Assembly: GCA_903839085.1 (NCBI GenBank)
Contig: CAIMBE010000025.1
Span: 1-33,108, forward strand
Direction of reading: 5' to 3'
Origin: an uncultured beta proteobacterium
GTDB lineage: Bacteria > Pseudomonadota > Gammaproteobacteria > Burkholderiales > Burkholderiaceae_C
DNA: 33,108 nucleotides
Below, piece by piece: positions 14,626 through 23,201 of the stretch; the stretch's first letter is position 1, and each line of letters opens with the position of its first letter. Under the pieces are notes generated by a model. That model saw only the letters and a program-made list of their open reading frames with translations. It was not told the DNA's origin and did no database searches. A program made the translations under genes and the position numbers.

Positions 14626-15564
14626 ATGAGCACGGGTCAATTTGCATATGCCAGCAACAGCAATCGCTTTCTTGCGGCGGCCGGGTTGGCGGCGCAACCG
14701 TATGCCGTGGTCGGCGTGCCGTTCGACGGCGCCGTGACCCATCGGCCGGGCGCGCGCTTCGGTCCCCAGGAGATTCGGCGCGCCAGCCTGATGCTGTGCG
14801 ATGGCCTGCATCCCCTGTTCGGCGTATCACCGATCGATCAGCTTGGCGACGGCGGCGACATGCGCCTGGCCAACGCGTCGCCGCTGGCTGGTGTGCGACA
14901 GCAGATCGAGTCCCAGGCGGCGCAGCTGATGGCCAGGCATCACTGTGTTTTTCTCGGTGGCGATCATTCGGTCACGCTGGCGCTGCTGCGCGCCGCCCGC
15001 GCCCGCCACGGTGAATTGGCCCTGCTGCATTTCGATGCCCACTGCGACACCTGGCCAGACCACTTCGGCGAACCTTCGGGGCACGGCACCTGGACCCGCG
15101 AGGCGCTTGTGGAGGGGCTGGTGAGCCCGCTGCACACCGTGCAGATCGGCCTGCGCTCCAGTGGCGAGCGTTCCGTTCGCGAGCATGTGCAGGACCTCGG
15201 TGGTCTCATATTCACGGCGCGGCAATTGCGCGGGCTCGACGGCGCCGCACTGCAGGGCGTGGTCCAGCAGATCCTGGAGAGGATCGGCGAGCGACCCTGC
15301 TATCTGTCGCTCGACATCGACTGCCTGGACCCGGCGTTCGCACCGGGCACCGGGACACCGGAGCCCGGAGGTTTGAGCAGTTCGCAGCTGCTGACCTTGA
15401 TGGAGGAGCTCTCGCCGCTCAACATGGTGGGCATGGACTGCGTCGAGGTGGCGCCGGCCTATGACCATGCCGAACTCACCAGCCTGGCTGCGGCGACCCT
15501 GGTCTGGACCTACCTGTGCGCTCAGGTGGCGAAGAATGCGGCGTCTTTGCCGGCAGAGCCCTGA
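14626..15564 (+). CDS. speB: Agmatinase-family ureohydrolase
   Basis: The 312-residue ureohydrolase has all binuclear manganese ligands: GGDHS (His114), DAHCD (Asp137, His139, Asp141) and SLDIDCLDPAFAPGTGTPEP (Asp230, Asp232). The Thr-Pro-Glu end of that block is typical of agmatinases and guanidinobutyrases. The expected reaction is agmatine + water to putrescine + urea in the cytoplasm. The direct neighbour is a putrescine-type oxidase 3 bp downstream, which fits agmatine feeding the putrescine pathway. Guanidinobutyrase, giving GABA directly, is the main alternative and would also fit this locus. Confidence 0.88.
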   Translation: MSTGQFAYASNSNRFLAAAGLAAQPYAVVGVPFDGAVTHRPGARFGPQEIRRASLMLCDGLHPLFGVSPIDQLGDGGDMRLANASPLAGVRQQIESQAAQLMARHHCVFLGGDHSVTLALLRAARARHGELALLHFDAHCDTWPDHFGEPSGHGTWTREALVEGLVSPLHTVQIGLRSSGERSVREHVQDLGGLIFTARQLRGLDGAALQGVVQQILERIGERPCYLSLDIDCLDPAFAPGTGTPEPGGLSSSQLLTLMEELSPLNMVGMDCVEVAPAYDHAELTSLAAATLVWTYLCAQVAKNAASLPAEP

Positions 15565-15567
15565 TCC

Positions 15568-16869
15568 ATGCTGCTGCGCTCCGACACCCAGCTCAACCAG
15601 AATAGCTACTACGAGGCCAGCGTACAGCGCGAGGCCGCCACGGCGACGCTGTCAGAGCCCCTGAGCGCCGATGTGCTGGTGATCGGGGCTGGCTTCACCG
15701 GGCTCTCGGCCGCGATTGAACTCGCGCAGCGCGGCTATCAGGTGGTGGTGCTGGAGGCCGACCGCGTCTGCAGCGGCGCCTCCGGACGCAACGGCGGTCA
15801 GGCGATCGTCGGTTATTCCAGCGGCCAGCAGCCTTTCGAGCAGCAGCTTGGCATGGCCGATGCACGCCTTGCCTGGGACATGACGCTCGAAGCGCTCGAC
15901 CTGATCGATGAGCGCATCGCCGCCTTCGCGATCCGATGCGATCAGGTCAAGGGCTACCTCTATGTCGCCGACTCGGCCAAAAAGGCGCGGGCGCTGGAAG
16001 CCGACATGCTGGCCCTGTCCAGGAACTACGGGTTTGCGACCGATTTTGTGCGCGGCGCCGAGGTGCAGCGCCACATTCAAAGCCCGCTCTACCAGGCGGC
16101 CGCCTTCGAGCAGCGATCGGGCCACCTGCATCCCCTCAAGTACGGGCTGGGCCTGGCCCGCGCGGCAAGGCAACTCGGGGTCCGGATTTTCGAGAATTCG
16201 CCGGTGCTCGAATTGCAGCGCGGCGCCCGGCTGACGGCGCGGACCGCGCGCGGCCAGGTGAGCGCGCCCTATGGCGTGCTGGCGGGCAACTGCACGCTGG
16301 CCGAGCATGGCCCGCGTCTCGCGCCCGACATCGCCCCGCGCATCATGCCCGTGGGCACCTACATCATCGGCACGCGCGCCCTGGAGCCCGAACTGTGCCG
16401 GCGCCTGATTCCCGCCAATGCCGCGGTCTGCGACAACAATTTCATCCTCGACTATTTCCGTTTCAGCGCCGACCATCGCATGCTGTTCGGCGGACGCGTC
16501 AGCTACTCGACGCGAACGCCGGGCGGCCTGCAAGCCATCATGGCGCGGCGCATGGGCCAGGTCTTTCCAGACCTGCGCCAGGTTCCGGTCGACTATGTGT
16601 GGGGCGGCTTTGTCGACATCAGCATGAACCGCGCACCCGATTTCGGCCGTCTGGGCGGCAATCTGTATTACCTGCAGGGTTTCAGCGGCCATGGCGTGGC
16701 CCTCAGCGGGCTGGCTGGTCGCGTGGTGGCGCAGGCGGTGGCAGGGCAGGCAGAGCGTTTTGACCTGTTCGCCAGGCTGCAGCATCACGCATTTCCCGGC
16801 GGAGCGCTGCTCAGGACACCCAGCCTGGTGCTGGGGATGCTGTATCACCGTTTGCTCGACGCGCTGTGA
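15568..16869 (+). CDS. puuB: FAD-dependent oxidoreductase, gamma-glutamylputrescine oxidase-like
   Basis: The 433-residue DAO-type flavoprotein has the Rossmann motif VIGAGFTGLSAAIELAQRGY (residues 38-57), then EADRVCSGASGRNGGQ, the PuuB/OrdL-like FAD-binding block. The C-terminal WGGFVDISMNRAPDFGRLG and LQGFSGHGVALSGLAG close the FAD site. In the Puu pathway this enzyme oxidises gamma-glutamylputrescine to the aldehyde with release of ammonia and H2O2. It begins 3 bp after agmatinase, so the two are co-transcribed, and the putative glutamylating enzyme PuuA follows. Direct oxidation of putrescine or another amine is an alternative. Confidence 0.87.
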   Translation: MLLRSDTQLNQNSYYEASVQREAATATLSEPLSADVLVIGAGFTGLSAAIELAQRGYQVVVLEADRVCSGASGRNGGQAIVGYSSGQQPFEQQLGMADARLAWDMTLEALDLIDERIAAFAIRCDQVKGYLYVADSAKKARALEADMLALSRNYGFATDFVRGAEVQRHIQSPLYQAAAFEQRSGHLHPLKYGLGLARAARQLGVRIFENSPVLELQRGARLTARTARGQVSAPYGVLAGNCTLAEHGPRLAPDIAPRIMPVGTYIIGTRALEPELCRRLIPANAAVCDNNFILDYFRFSADHRMLFGGRVSYSTRTPGGLQAIMARRMGQVFPDLRQVPVDYVWGGFVDISMNRAPDFGRLGGNLYYLQGFSGHGVALSGLAGRVVAQAVAGQAERFDLFARLQHHAFPGGALLRTPSLVLGMLYHRLLDAL

Positions 16870-16954
16870 TCAGCGTGCTTCGATGCGGCCGGGGCGAGCT
16901 CGGCGTCGTCCGGTCGGCGCAGGCACGGGCCCGCCAGTTCGGTCAGCAGCCGCG

Positions 16955-16982
16955 CTGCAAGCATCAGGTGCCACCTTATACT
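16955..16982 (+). promoter_or_regulatory. Candidate promoter for puuA
   Basis: TATACT (16977-16982) is a good -10. CTGCAA (16955-16960), 16 bases upstream, is a weak -35. The predicted transcription start near 16989 falls just before the palindrome at 16992-17010. A weak -35 fits an activator- or repressor-controlled promoter. Confidence 0.5.
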
Positions 16983-16991
16983 TGGTTTGAA

Positions 16992-17010
16992 TGGCTCAAA
17001 TTTTGAGCCA
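16992..17010. promoter_or_regulatory. Palindromic operator candidate TGGCTCAAA-t-TTTGAGCCA
   Basis: Two perfect 9-bp arms surround one central base, immediately downstream of the -10 box and about 40 bp before the puuA start codon. Placement at roughly +2 to +21 is typical of a repressor site. No regulator gene is encoded in the window. The same palindrome was not seen in front of other genes here. Confidence 0.6.
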
Positions 17011-17050
17011 ATCGGGCGCGCACAATGAGGCGCACAGCCGGGAGCACTGT

Positions 17051-18418
17051 ATGGACGACAAGAAAACGATGAACTTCAACGACCTGGAGCAGTGGCTCAA
17101 TGAGCGCCGGGTCACCGAGGTCGAGTGTCTGGTGCCTGACTTGACCGGTGTGGCACGCGGCAAGATCCTGCCGCGCGGGAAATTCACCGAAGACCGCGGC
17201 ATGCGGCTGCCGCAGGCGATCGTGGCCATGGGCGTGACCGGCGAGTTTCCGGAAAGCGGCCCCTATTACGACGTGATCGATCCGACCGACAAGGACATGC
17301 AGTTGCGCCCCGATCCGTCGACAGTGCGCATCGTCCCCTGGGCCACCGACCCGACCGCGCAGGTGATTCACGACTGTTTTGACCATCATGGCAACCTGGT
17401 GCCGTTTGCGCCCAGAACCGTGCTGCGCCGGGTCTGTGACTTGTTTGCCGCGGAAGGACTGCAGCCGATCGTGGCGCCGGAACTGGAGTTCTACCTGACC
17501 GCGCGCAATACCGATCCGAATACGCTGCTGCGCGCGCCGATCGGGCGCAGCGGCCGCGCCGAGACCTCGCGCCAGGCCTACAGCATCGACGCGGTCAACG
17601 AGTTTGATCCGCTGTTCGAGGAGATATACGATTACTGCGACAAGATGGAACTCAACGTCGACACCTTGATTCACGAGGTGGGTGCGGGCCAGATGGAGAT
17701 TAATTTCTTCCATGCCGAACCGCTGGGACTGGCCGACGAGGTGTTCTTTTTCAAGCGAACGGTTCGCGAGGCGGCGCTGCGGCACGACATGTACGCGACC
17801 TTCATGGCCAAGCCGATTGCCGGCGAGCCCGGCAGCGCCATGCATGTGCACCAGAGCCTGCTTGACATCGCGACCGGCATGAATGTCTTCAGCAACGAGG
17901 ACGGGACCGCCTCCGAGACCTTCATGCATTACATCGGCGGTCTGCAGCGCTACATTCCGGCGGCCATGGTGCTGGTGGCGCCCTACGTCAACAGTTACCG
18001 GCGCCTGTCGCGCAACACCGCGGCGCCGATCAACATCGAATGGGGCTACGACAACCGGACGGTGGGCATCCGTTCCCCGATTTCGTCGCCGGCGGCGCGG
18101 CGGGTCGAGAACCGCGTGATCGGCGCTGACGCCAACCCCTACGTTGCCATGGCCATGACGCTGGCTTGCGGCTATCTCGGGATCAAGAACCGGATCAAGC
18201 CCAAGCCGGAGATGAAGGGCGACGCCTACCTGGCGCCGTATTCGCTGCCGCGCAGTCTGGGCGAGGCGCTGGACTGGCTGCGCAAGGAGTCCGATCTGCA
18301 CGATGTGCTCGGCAAGGAGTTCATTACCGTCTATTCGGAGATCAAGGAGCTCGAATTCGATGAGTTCATGAAGGTGATCTCGCCCTGGGAGCGTGAGCAC
18401 CTCTTGCTTCATGTGTGA
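17051..18418 (+). CDS. puuA: Glutamine-synthetase-family enzyme, gamma-glutamylputrescine synthetase-like
   Basis: The 455-residue protein has the glutamine synthetase fold: an N-terminal beta-grasp part with DLTGVARGKILPRGKF, metal/ATP motifs APELEFYL, AGQMEINF and GSAMHVHQSLLD, then YVNSYRRLSRNTAAP and the Arg-rich IEWGYDNRTVGIRSP. It lacks the adenylylation-type tail of ordinary GlnA, and the surrounding polyamine genes support PuuA, which joins glutamate to putrescine using ATP. The start at 17051 is chosen because GGGAG lies six bases upstream; an upstream in-frame ATG at 16991 lies at the edge of the palindrome and has no ribosome binding site. A promoter and operator precede it. Confidence 0.9.
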   Translation: MDDKKTMNFNDLEQWLNERRVTEVECLVPDLTGVARGKILPRGKFTEDRGMRLPQAIVAMGVTGEFPESGPYYDVIDPTDKDMQLRPDPSTVRIVPWATDPTAQVIHDCFDHHGNLVPFAPRTVLRRVCDLFAAEGLQPIVAPELEFYLTARNTDPNTLLRAPIGRSGRAETSRQAYSIDAVNEFDPLFEEIYDYCDKMELNVDTLIHEVGAGQMEINFFHAEPLGLADEVFFFKRTVREAALRHDMYATFMAKPIAGEPGSAMHVHQSLLDIATGMNVFSNEDGTASETFMHYIGGLQRYIPAAMVLVAPYVNSYRRLSRNTAAPINIEWGYDNRTVGIRSPISSPAARRVENRVIGADANPYVAMAMTLACGYLGIKNRIKPKPEMKGDAYLAPYSLPRSLGEALDWLRKESDLHDVLGKEFITVYSEIKELEFDEFMKVISPWEREHLLLHV

Positions 18419-18468
18419 AGCCGCGCAGCGCGTGGTCCGTTTGGCAGATTTGAAGGATGGGAATATCG

Positions 18469-19866
18469 ATGAGCACGGTTATTGACACAGCACAGATCCG
18501 GGCGCTGGACAGCGCGCATTTTCTGCACCCTTTCACCGATTTCAAGGACCTGGCGGCGCGCGGCGCGCGCGTGATGGCCCGGGCCGAGGACATCTATGTC
18601 TGGGATTCGGAGGGAAACAAGATCCTCGACGCGATGAGCGGTCTGTGGTGCGTCAATGTCGGCTATGGCCGACGGGAACTGGCCGATGCGGCGCATCGGC
18701 AGATGATGACACTGCCGTACTACAACAGCTTCTTTCAGACCACCAATGTGCCTGCGGTGCAACTCGCTGCCAAACTGGCGGCGCTGGCGCCCAAGGCGGG
18801 CGAGCGCAGCTTCCAGCATGTCTTCTACTCCTCCAGCGGCAGCGAAAGCAACGACTCCAATGTGCGCATGGTGCGCCGCTATTGGGACCTGCTGGGGCAG
18901 CCGCAGCGCAAGGTCATCATCAGCCGGCTCAATGCCTACCATGGCAGCACCATGGCCGGCGCCTCCCTCGGCGGCATGAGCGGCATGCACGCGCAGGGCG
19001 ATTTGCCGATTCCGAACATCACCCACATCGGGCAACCCTACTTTTTTGAAAACGGCCTGCCGGGCGAAGACGAGTCCGCCTTTGGTTTGCGCGCCGCCGG
19101 CTGGCTGGAAGCGAAGATTCTTGAGATCGGCGCCGACAAGGTGGCGGCTTTCATCGCCGAGCCGATCCAGGGCGCCGGCGGCGTCATTATTCCGCCAGCG
19201 AACTACTGGGGCGAGATTCAGCGGATTGTCGACAAGTATGGAATTTTGCTGATCAGCGACGAGGTGATCTGCGCCTTTGGCCGTCTGGGCACATGGTTCG
19301 GCTATGAGAAGTTTGGCTACAGGCCCGATCTGGTGACCTTTGCCAAGGCCGTTACCAGCGGCTACATCCCCTTGGGCGGCGTCATGGTCGGGGACCGGGT
19401 TGCCAGGGTCCTGATCGAAAAGGGCGGTGAATTCAACCACGGCTACACCTACAGCGGCCATCCGGTGGCCTGTGCGGTCGGTCTGGCCAATCTGGCGATC
19501 ATGGAGAGGGAGCAGTTGCCGCAGCGGGTGGCGTCTGATGTCGGTCCGTACCTGGCGCGCTGCTTCGAGGTGATTGGCCAGCATCCGCTGGTCGGGTCAA
19601 CCCAGACCTGCGGCTTCATGGCGGGCCTGGTCCTGGTCAGAGACAAGGAACGCCAGGAGGCTTTCGCAGAGAACCTGTCGGTCGGCATGCTGTGCCGGGC
19701 GCATTGCTTCAAGAATGGCCTGATCATGCGCGCCGTCGGCGACCGCATGATCATTGCGCCGCCGCTCACCATGACCCACGCCCAGATTGATGAAATGGTC
19801 GCGCTGGTTCTTCGTTGTCTTGATTTGACCTATCAGGACGTCAAGAAGAACGGCTGGTTGGCATAG
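18469..19866 (+). CDS. spuC: Class III PLP aminotransferase, putrescine-pyruvate aminotransferase-like
   Basis: The 465-residue protein is a class III (omega) aminotransferase. It shows HFLHPFTDFKDL at the N-terminus, SGLWCVNVGYGR, AYHGST, the cofactor Asp in ISDEVICAFGRLG (Asp264) and the Schiff-base Lys293 in TFAKAVTSGYIPLGGV. These strings match the SpuC group, which transfers the amino group of putrescine, and sometimes cadaverine or spermidine, to pyruvate, giving 4-aminobutyraldehyde. ATG 18469 is preferred over ATG 18457 because AAGGA ends 11 bases before it but abuts the earlier one. It lies 50 bp after puuA and just before the polyamine transporter. Confidence 0.9.
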   Translation: MSTVIDTAQIRALDSAHFLHPFTDFKDLAARGARVMARAEDIYVWDSEGNKILDAMSGLWCVNVGYGRRELADAAHRQMMTLPYYNSFFQTTNVPAVQLAAKLAALAPKAGERSFQHVFYSSSGSESNDSNVRMVRRYWDLLGQPQRKVIISRLNAYHGSTMAGASLGGMSGMHAQGDLPIPNITHIGQPYFFENGLPGEDESAFGLRAAGWLEAKILEIGADKVAAFIAEPIQGAGGVIIPPANYWGEIQRIVDKYGILLISDEVICAFGRLGTWFGYEKFGYRPDLVTFAKAVTSGYIPLGGVMVGDRVARVLIEKGGEFNHGYTYSGHPVACAVGLANLAIMEREQLPQRVASDVGPYLARCFEVIGQHPLVGSTQTCGFMAGLVLVRDKERQEAFAENLSVGMLCRAHCFKNGLIMRAVGDRMIIAPPLTMTHAQIDEMVALVLRCLDLTYQDVKKNGWLA

Positions 19867-19877
19867 GGATTGCATGG

Positions 19878-19905
19878 GGTAAAGTCTCTGGAAAACGGGT
19901 TTACC
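19878..19905. other. Weak hairpin between spuC and potF
   Basis: GGTAAA (19878-19883) and TTTACC (19900-19905) are complementary and are followed by a pyrimidine-rich stretch (ccccttttcttt). This could be a weak terminator or attenuator in the 80-bp spuC-potF gap, allowing separate control of the transporter genes. The stem is only six base pairs. Confidence 0.3.
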
Positions 19906-19946
19906 ATCCCCTTTTCTTTGGATCGGTCAATTTTCAGGAGAATAAA

Positions 19947-21077
19947 TTGGGTACTTCATTTGGACGCGCGTTGCTGGGCAAATTGATGACGGGTCTGGCC
20001 CTGGCCGGGTTGATGACTTTTGCCGCCACCTCGGCTCTTGCTCAGGAGGAAAAAGTTCTCAACATCTATAACTGGTCGGACTACATCGCCGAGGACACGA
20101 TCCAGAATTTCGAAAAAGAAACCGGCATCAAGGTGCGCTATGACACCTTCGACAACAACGAGATCCTGCACGCGAAACTGGTCGCCGGCAAGACCGGTTA
20201 CGACATCGTGGTGCCGTCCTCAGGCTGGGCGCGCCTGCAGATGGAGGGTGGACTGCTGCGCAAACTCGACAAAGCCCAGCTTGCCAACATGAAGAACATG
20301 GATCCCGACATCCAGAAGCAGATCGCCAGCCTGGACCCGGGCAACCAGTACCTGGTCAACTGGCTGTGGGGCTACACGACGATCGGGATCAACAGCGCAA
20401 AGGTCAAGGCAGCCCTGGGCGCCGAGCCGATGCCCGCCAACGTCTGGGAACTCTTTTTCAATCCCAAGTACGTCAGCAAGATGAAGAGTTGCGGCGTGTC
20501 GGTCCTTGACAGCGCCTCCGAAGTGCTGCCGGCGGCGCTGCATTACCTGGGCAAGGATCCGTTCAGCAAGAACGCGGCTGATTACCAGGAGGCCAGCACG
20601 CTGCTGAAGTCGGTGCGTCCGTACATCACCCTGTTCAGTTCGTCGGGCTATATCAACGACATGGCCGGCGGCTCGATCTGTCTGGCGCTGGGCTGGAATG
20701 GCGACATCAATATTGCGCGCCAACGCGCGATCGAGGGCAAGACGGGTCAGGACATTGTGGCGCTGATTCCAAAAAATGGCGGTCTTCTGTTTTTTGACAT
20801 GATGGCCATCCCGGCGGACGCGCCGCATCCGAAGAATGCCCACCTGTTCATGAACTACATCATGCGGGCCGAGGTGCATGCGTCGCTGACCAACAAGGTT
20901 TTCTACGCAAATCCGAACAAGGAGTCGCGCAAGTTCATCAAGGCCGAAGTGGCAAACAACCCGTCGGTCTTCCCGACGTCGGCGGAGATGGCCACGATGG
21001 TGCCGCCCAAGGCGCTGAACAACGATATCCGGCGCCAGATCACGCGCGTCTACACGGCTTTCAAGACCGGTTTCTGA
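19947..21077 (+). CDS. potF: Polyamine ABC transporter, periplasmic binding protein
   Basis: The 376-residue family 1 solute-binding protein has a signal peptide (LAGLMTFAATSALA, cleavage before QEE) and then KVLNIYNWSDYIAEDTIQNF, the hallmark opening of PotF/SpuD/SpuE proteins. Further PotF-like blocks are TGYDIVVPSSGWARLQ, NWLWGYTTIGIN and LGWNGDINIARQRA. It should bind putrescine or spermidine in the periplasm. The start codon is TTG at 19947, supported by CAGGAG seven bases upstream; no ATG with a ribosome binding site would keep the signal peptide intact. The ATPase gene follows after 32 bp. Confidence 0.93.
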   Translation: MGTSFGRALLGKLMTGLALAGLMTFAATSALAQEEKVLNIYNWSDYIAEDTIQNFEKETGIKVRYDTFDNNEILHAKLVAGKTGYDIVVPSSGWARLQMEGGLLRKLDKAQLANMKNMDPDIQKQIASLDPGNQYLVNWLWGYTTIGINSAKVKAALGAEPMPANVWELFFNPKYVSKMKSCGVSVLDSASEVLPAALHYLGKDPFSKNAADYQEASTLLKSVRPYITLFSSSGYINDMAGGSICLALGWNGDINIARQRAIEGKTGQDIVALIPKNGGLLFFDMMAIPADAPHPKNAHLFMNYIMRAEVHASLTNKVFYANPNKESRKFIKAEVANNPSVFPTSAEMATMVPPKALNNDIRRQITRVYTAFKTGF

Positions 21078-21109
21078 TCGTCCTGCCCTGATTCAGCGAG
21101 GATTCATCG

Positions 21110-22267
21110 GTGGTCACTGCCGCAGCCCCCACTGTGCCCCCGACGAAGCAGGGTGCTGCGCCGTTTCTGCAGATCAAGCGCGTTGTCAAACAGTTTGATG
21201 AGGTATTTGCCGTAGACGATGTGTCGCTTGATATCAGTCAGGGCGAAATATTTGCCCTGCTTGGCTCGTCGGGTTGCGGCAAGTCCACGCTGCTGCGAAT
21301 GCTCGCCGGCTTTGAAGTTCCGACATCCGGACAGATCCTGCTGGCCGGCAAGGACATTGTTGGCCTGGCGCCCTATCAGCGGCCGATCAACATGATGTTT
21401 CAGAGCTATGCCCTGTTTCCGCATCTCAGCGTCTGGGACAACATTGCGTTCGGCTTGCGAAGGGACCAGCTGTCGAAGGGGGAAATTGAGGCCCGTGTCG
21501 GACAGATGCTCGATCTGGTGCAACTCAAGGCCTACGCCAAGCGCAAGCCGCATCAGCTTTCGGGCGGACAGCAGCAGCGCGTGGCATTGGCGCGCAGTCT
21601 GGCCAAGCGCCCGCAGTTGCTGCTGCTCGATGAGCCGCTGGGCGCGCTCGATGCCAAGTTGCGCGAGCGGACCCAGCTTGAACTGGTGGACATCATCGAG
21701 CAGGTGGGGGTGACCTGCGTCATGGTGACCCACGACCAGGAAGAAGCGATGGTGATGGCGACACGCATCGGCGTCATGAGCGAAGGCAAGATATTGCAGA
21801 TTGGCAAGCCTTCGGATATCTATGAGACGCCGAACTGCCGCTTCGTCGCCGATTTCATCGGCAGTGTCAATCTGTTCAAGGGAACGGTTGAAGTCGACGA
21901 ACCGGATCACGTCGTCATTGCCTCGTCCGAGTGCCGTCATTACGTCAGTCACGGCATCACGGGCACCAGCGGCATGACGGTGCACGTGGCCGTGCGTCCG
22001 GAAAAGATGACCATCCAGACCAGCCAACCTGCTGACGAGGAGCGTGAATCGCTGGAGCAGGTTGGGTATAACCTGGCCCAGGGCGTCATCAAGGGCCTGG
22101 CCTATCTGGGCAGCCTCACCACCTACCATGTGCAGCTGGACGGCGGCAACACCGTGGTCAAGGTGACACATACCAATGCCGCCAGGCACGATGCCAGCCA
22201 TCTGACCTGGGGCGACCGGGTCTATGTATGGTGGTGCGGCAGTGACGTCGTGGTTTTGACAGGGTGA
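21110..22267 (+). CDS. potG: Polyamine ABC transporter ATP-binding protein
   Basis: The 385-residue ATPase has Walker A GSSGCGKST, Q-loop MMFQSYALFPHLSVWDNIAF, signature LSGGQQQRVALARSLA, Walker B LLLLDEPLGALDAKLRE and the switch His in MVTHDQEEAM. A C-terminal TOBE-type regulatory domain covers about residues 270-385. The PotA/PotG-specific string IGKPSDIYETPNCRFVADFI is present. The start is GTG at 21110, with GCGAGGA upstream. It energises the PotH/PotI channel. Confidence 0.92.
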   Translation: MVTAAAPTVPPTKQGAAPFLQIKRVVKQFDEVFAVDDVSLDISQGEIFALLGSSGCGKSTLLRMLAGFEVPTSGQILLAGKDIVGLAPYQRPINMMFQSYALFPHLSVWDNIAFGLRRDQLSKGEIEARVGQMLDLVQLKAYAKRKPHQLSGGQQQRVALARSLAKRPQLLLLDEPLGALDAKLRERTQLELVDIIEQVGVTCVMVTHDQEEAMVMATRIGVMSEGKILQIGKPSDIYETPNCRFVADFIGSVNLFKGTVEVDEPDHVVIASSECRHYVSHGITGTSGMTVHVAVRPEKMTIQTSQPADEERESLEQVGYNLAQGVIKGLAYLGSLTTYHVQLDGGNTVVKVTHTNAARHDASHLTWGDRVYVWWCGSDVVVLTG

Positions 22268-22274
22268 GGGCGGC

Positions 22275-23201
22275 GTGAGCACCTCGGTCAAATCAGCGTC
22301 TTATTTGCATGACAAGCTGACCGGCGCGTGGGGTCGGCAGGCCGTCATCGGAATTCCGCTGGCGTTCCTGCTGGTTTTCTTCCTGTTTCCATTTCTCGTC
22401 GTATTCAAGATCAGCGTGTCCGAGATGGACAACGTGGTTTTCAAGGACCTCTTTGACTGGGCCGACGGTGTTCTGCTGCTCCGGATCAAGCTGGGCAACT
22501 ATATCTTTATCGCCCTGGACGACCTTTACTTCCAGACTTACCTCAGTTCGCTCAAGTTCGCCGCGGTCACAACCCTGATATGCCTGCTGATCGCCTATCC
22601 CTTTGCCTACTTCATGGCGCGCAGCCCGGCCGACAAGCGGCCGGCCTTGCTGATGCTGGTGATGCTGCCATTCTGGACCTCGTTCCTGCTGCGCGTCTAT
22701 GCCTGGAAGATGCTGCTGGCGGACAGCGGCGTTTTCAACAACATCGCCATGGCCACGGGCTTGCTGTCAGAGCCCGTGAAAATGATGAACACGCCGTTTT
22801 CGCTGGTCTTGGGAATGGTTTATACCTACGTTCCCTTCATGATCCTTCCCTTGTACGCCAACCTGGTCAAGATGGACCTGAGCCTGCTGGAGGCGGCACT
22901 CGATCTGGGCGCGACGCCGTGGCAGGCCTTCTGGCGCATCACGGTGCCGCTCTCCAAGAGCGGCATCATTGCCGGCTCGATGCTGGTCTTCATCCCCTGC
23001 GTCGGGGAGTTTGTGATTCCCGAACTTCTCGGCGGGCCGCAAACCCTGATGATCGGCCGGGTGCTGTGGGACGAGTTCTTCAGCAACAATGACTGGCCGA
23101 TGGCCGCCACCGTGGCGGTGGTGATGGTGCTGCTGATCATTGTGCCGCTGGCCCTGTTCAACAAGTACCAGGCCGAAAGCACGGGTCGGGGCCAGGCATG
23201 A
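22275..23201 (+). CDS. potH: Polyamine ABC transporter permease PotH-type
   Basis: The 308-residue permease has about six membrane helices, the first being IGIPLAFLLVFFLFPFLVVF. It carries MLPFWTSFLLRVYAWKMLL and the EAA loop LEAALDLGATPWQAFWRITV. The family string IPCVGEFVIPELLGGPQTLM is also present. Its GTG start follows the potG stop by 7 bp and has a GAGGG site. The stop overlaps potI by ATGA. It forms half of the inner-membrane channel. Confidence 0.92.
   Translation: MSTSVKSASYLHDKLTGAWGRQAVIGIPLAFLLVFFLFPFLVVFKISVSEMDNVVFKDLFDWADGVLLLRIKLGNYIFIALDDLYFQTYLSSLKFAAVTTLICLLIAYPFAYFMARSPADKRPALLMLVMLPFWTSFLLRVYAWKMLLADSGVFNNIAMATGLLSEPVKMMNTPFSLVLGMVYTYVPFMILPLYANLVKMDLSLLEAALDLGATPWQAFWRITVPLSKSGIIAGSMLVFIPCVGEFVIPELLGGPQTLMIGRVLWDEFFSNNDWPMAATVAVVMVLLIIVPLALFNKYQAESTGRGQA

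Noticed and set aside
15652-16848. 398-residue open frame on the minus strand
   Set aside because: Antisense shadow of the PuuB-like oxidase gene.
16976-18412. 478-residue open frame on the minus strand
   Set aside because: Antisense shadow of puuA; the sense strand has complete glutamine synthetase motifs.
18409-19584. 391-residue open frame on the minus strand
   Set aside because: Antisense shadow of spuC.
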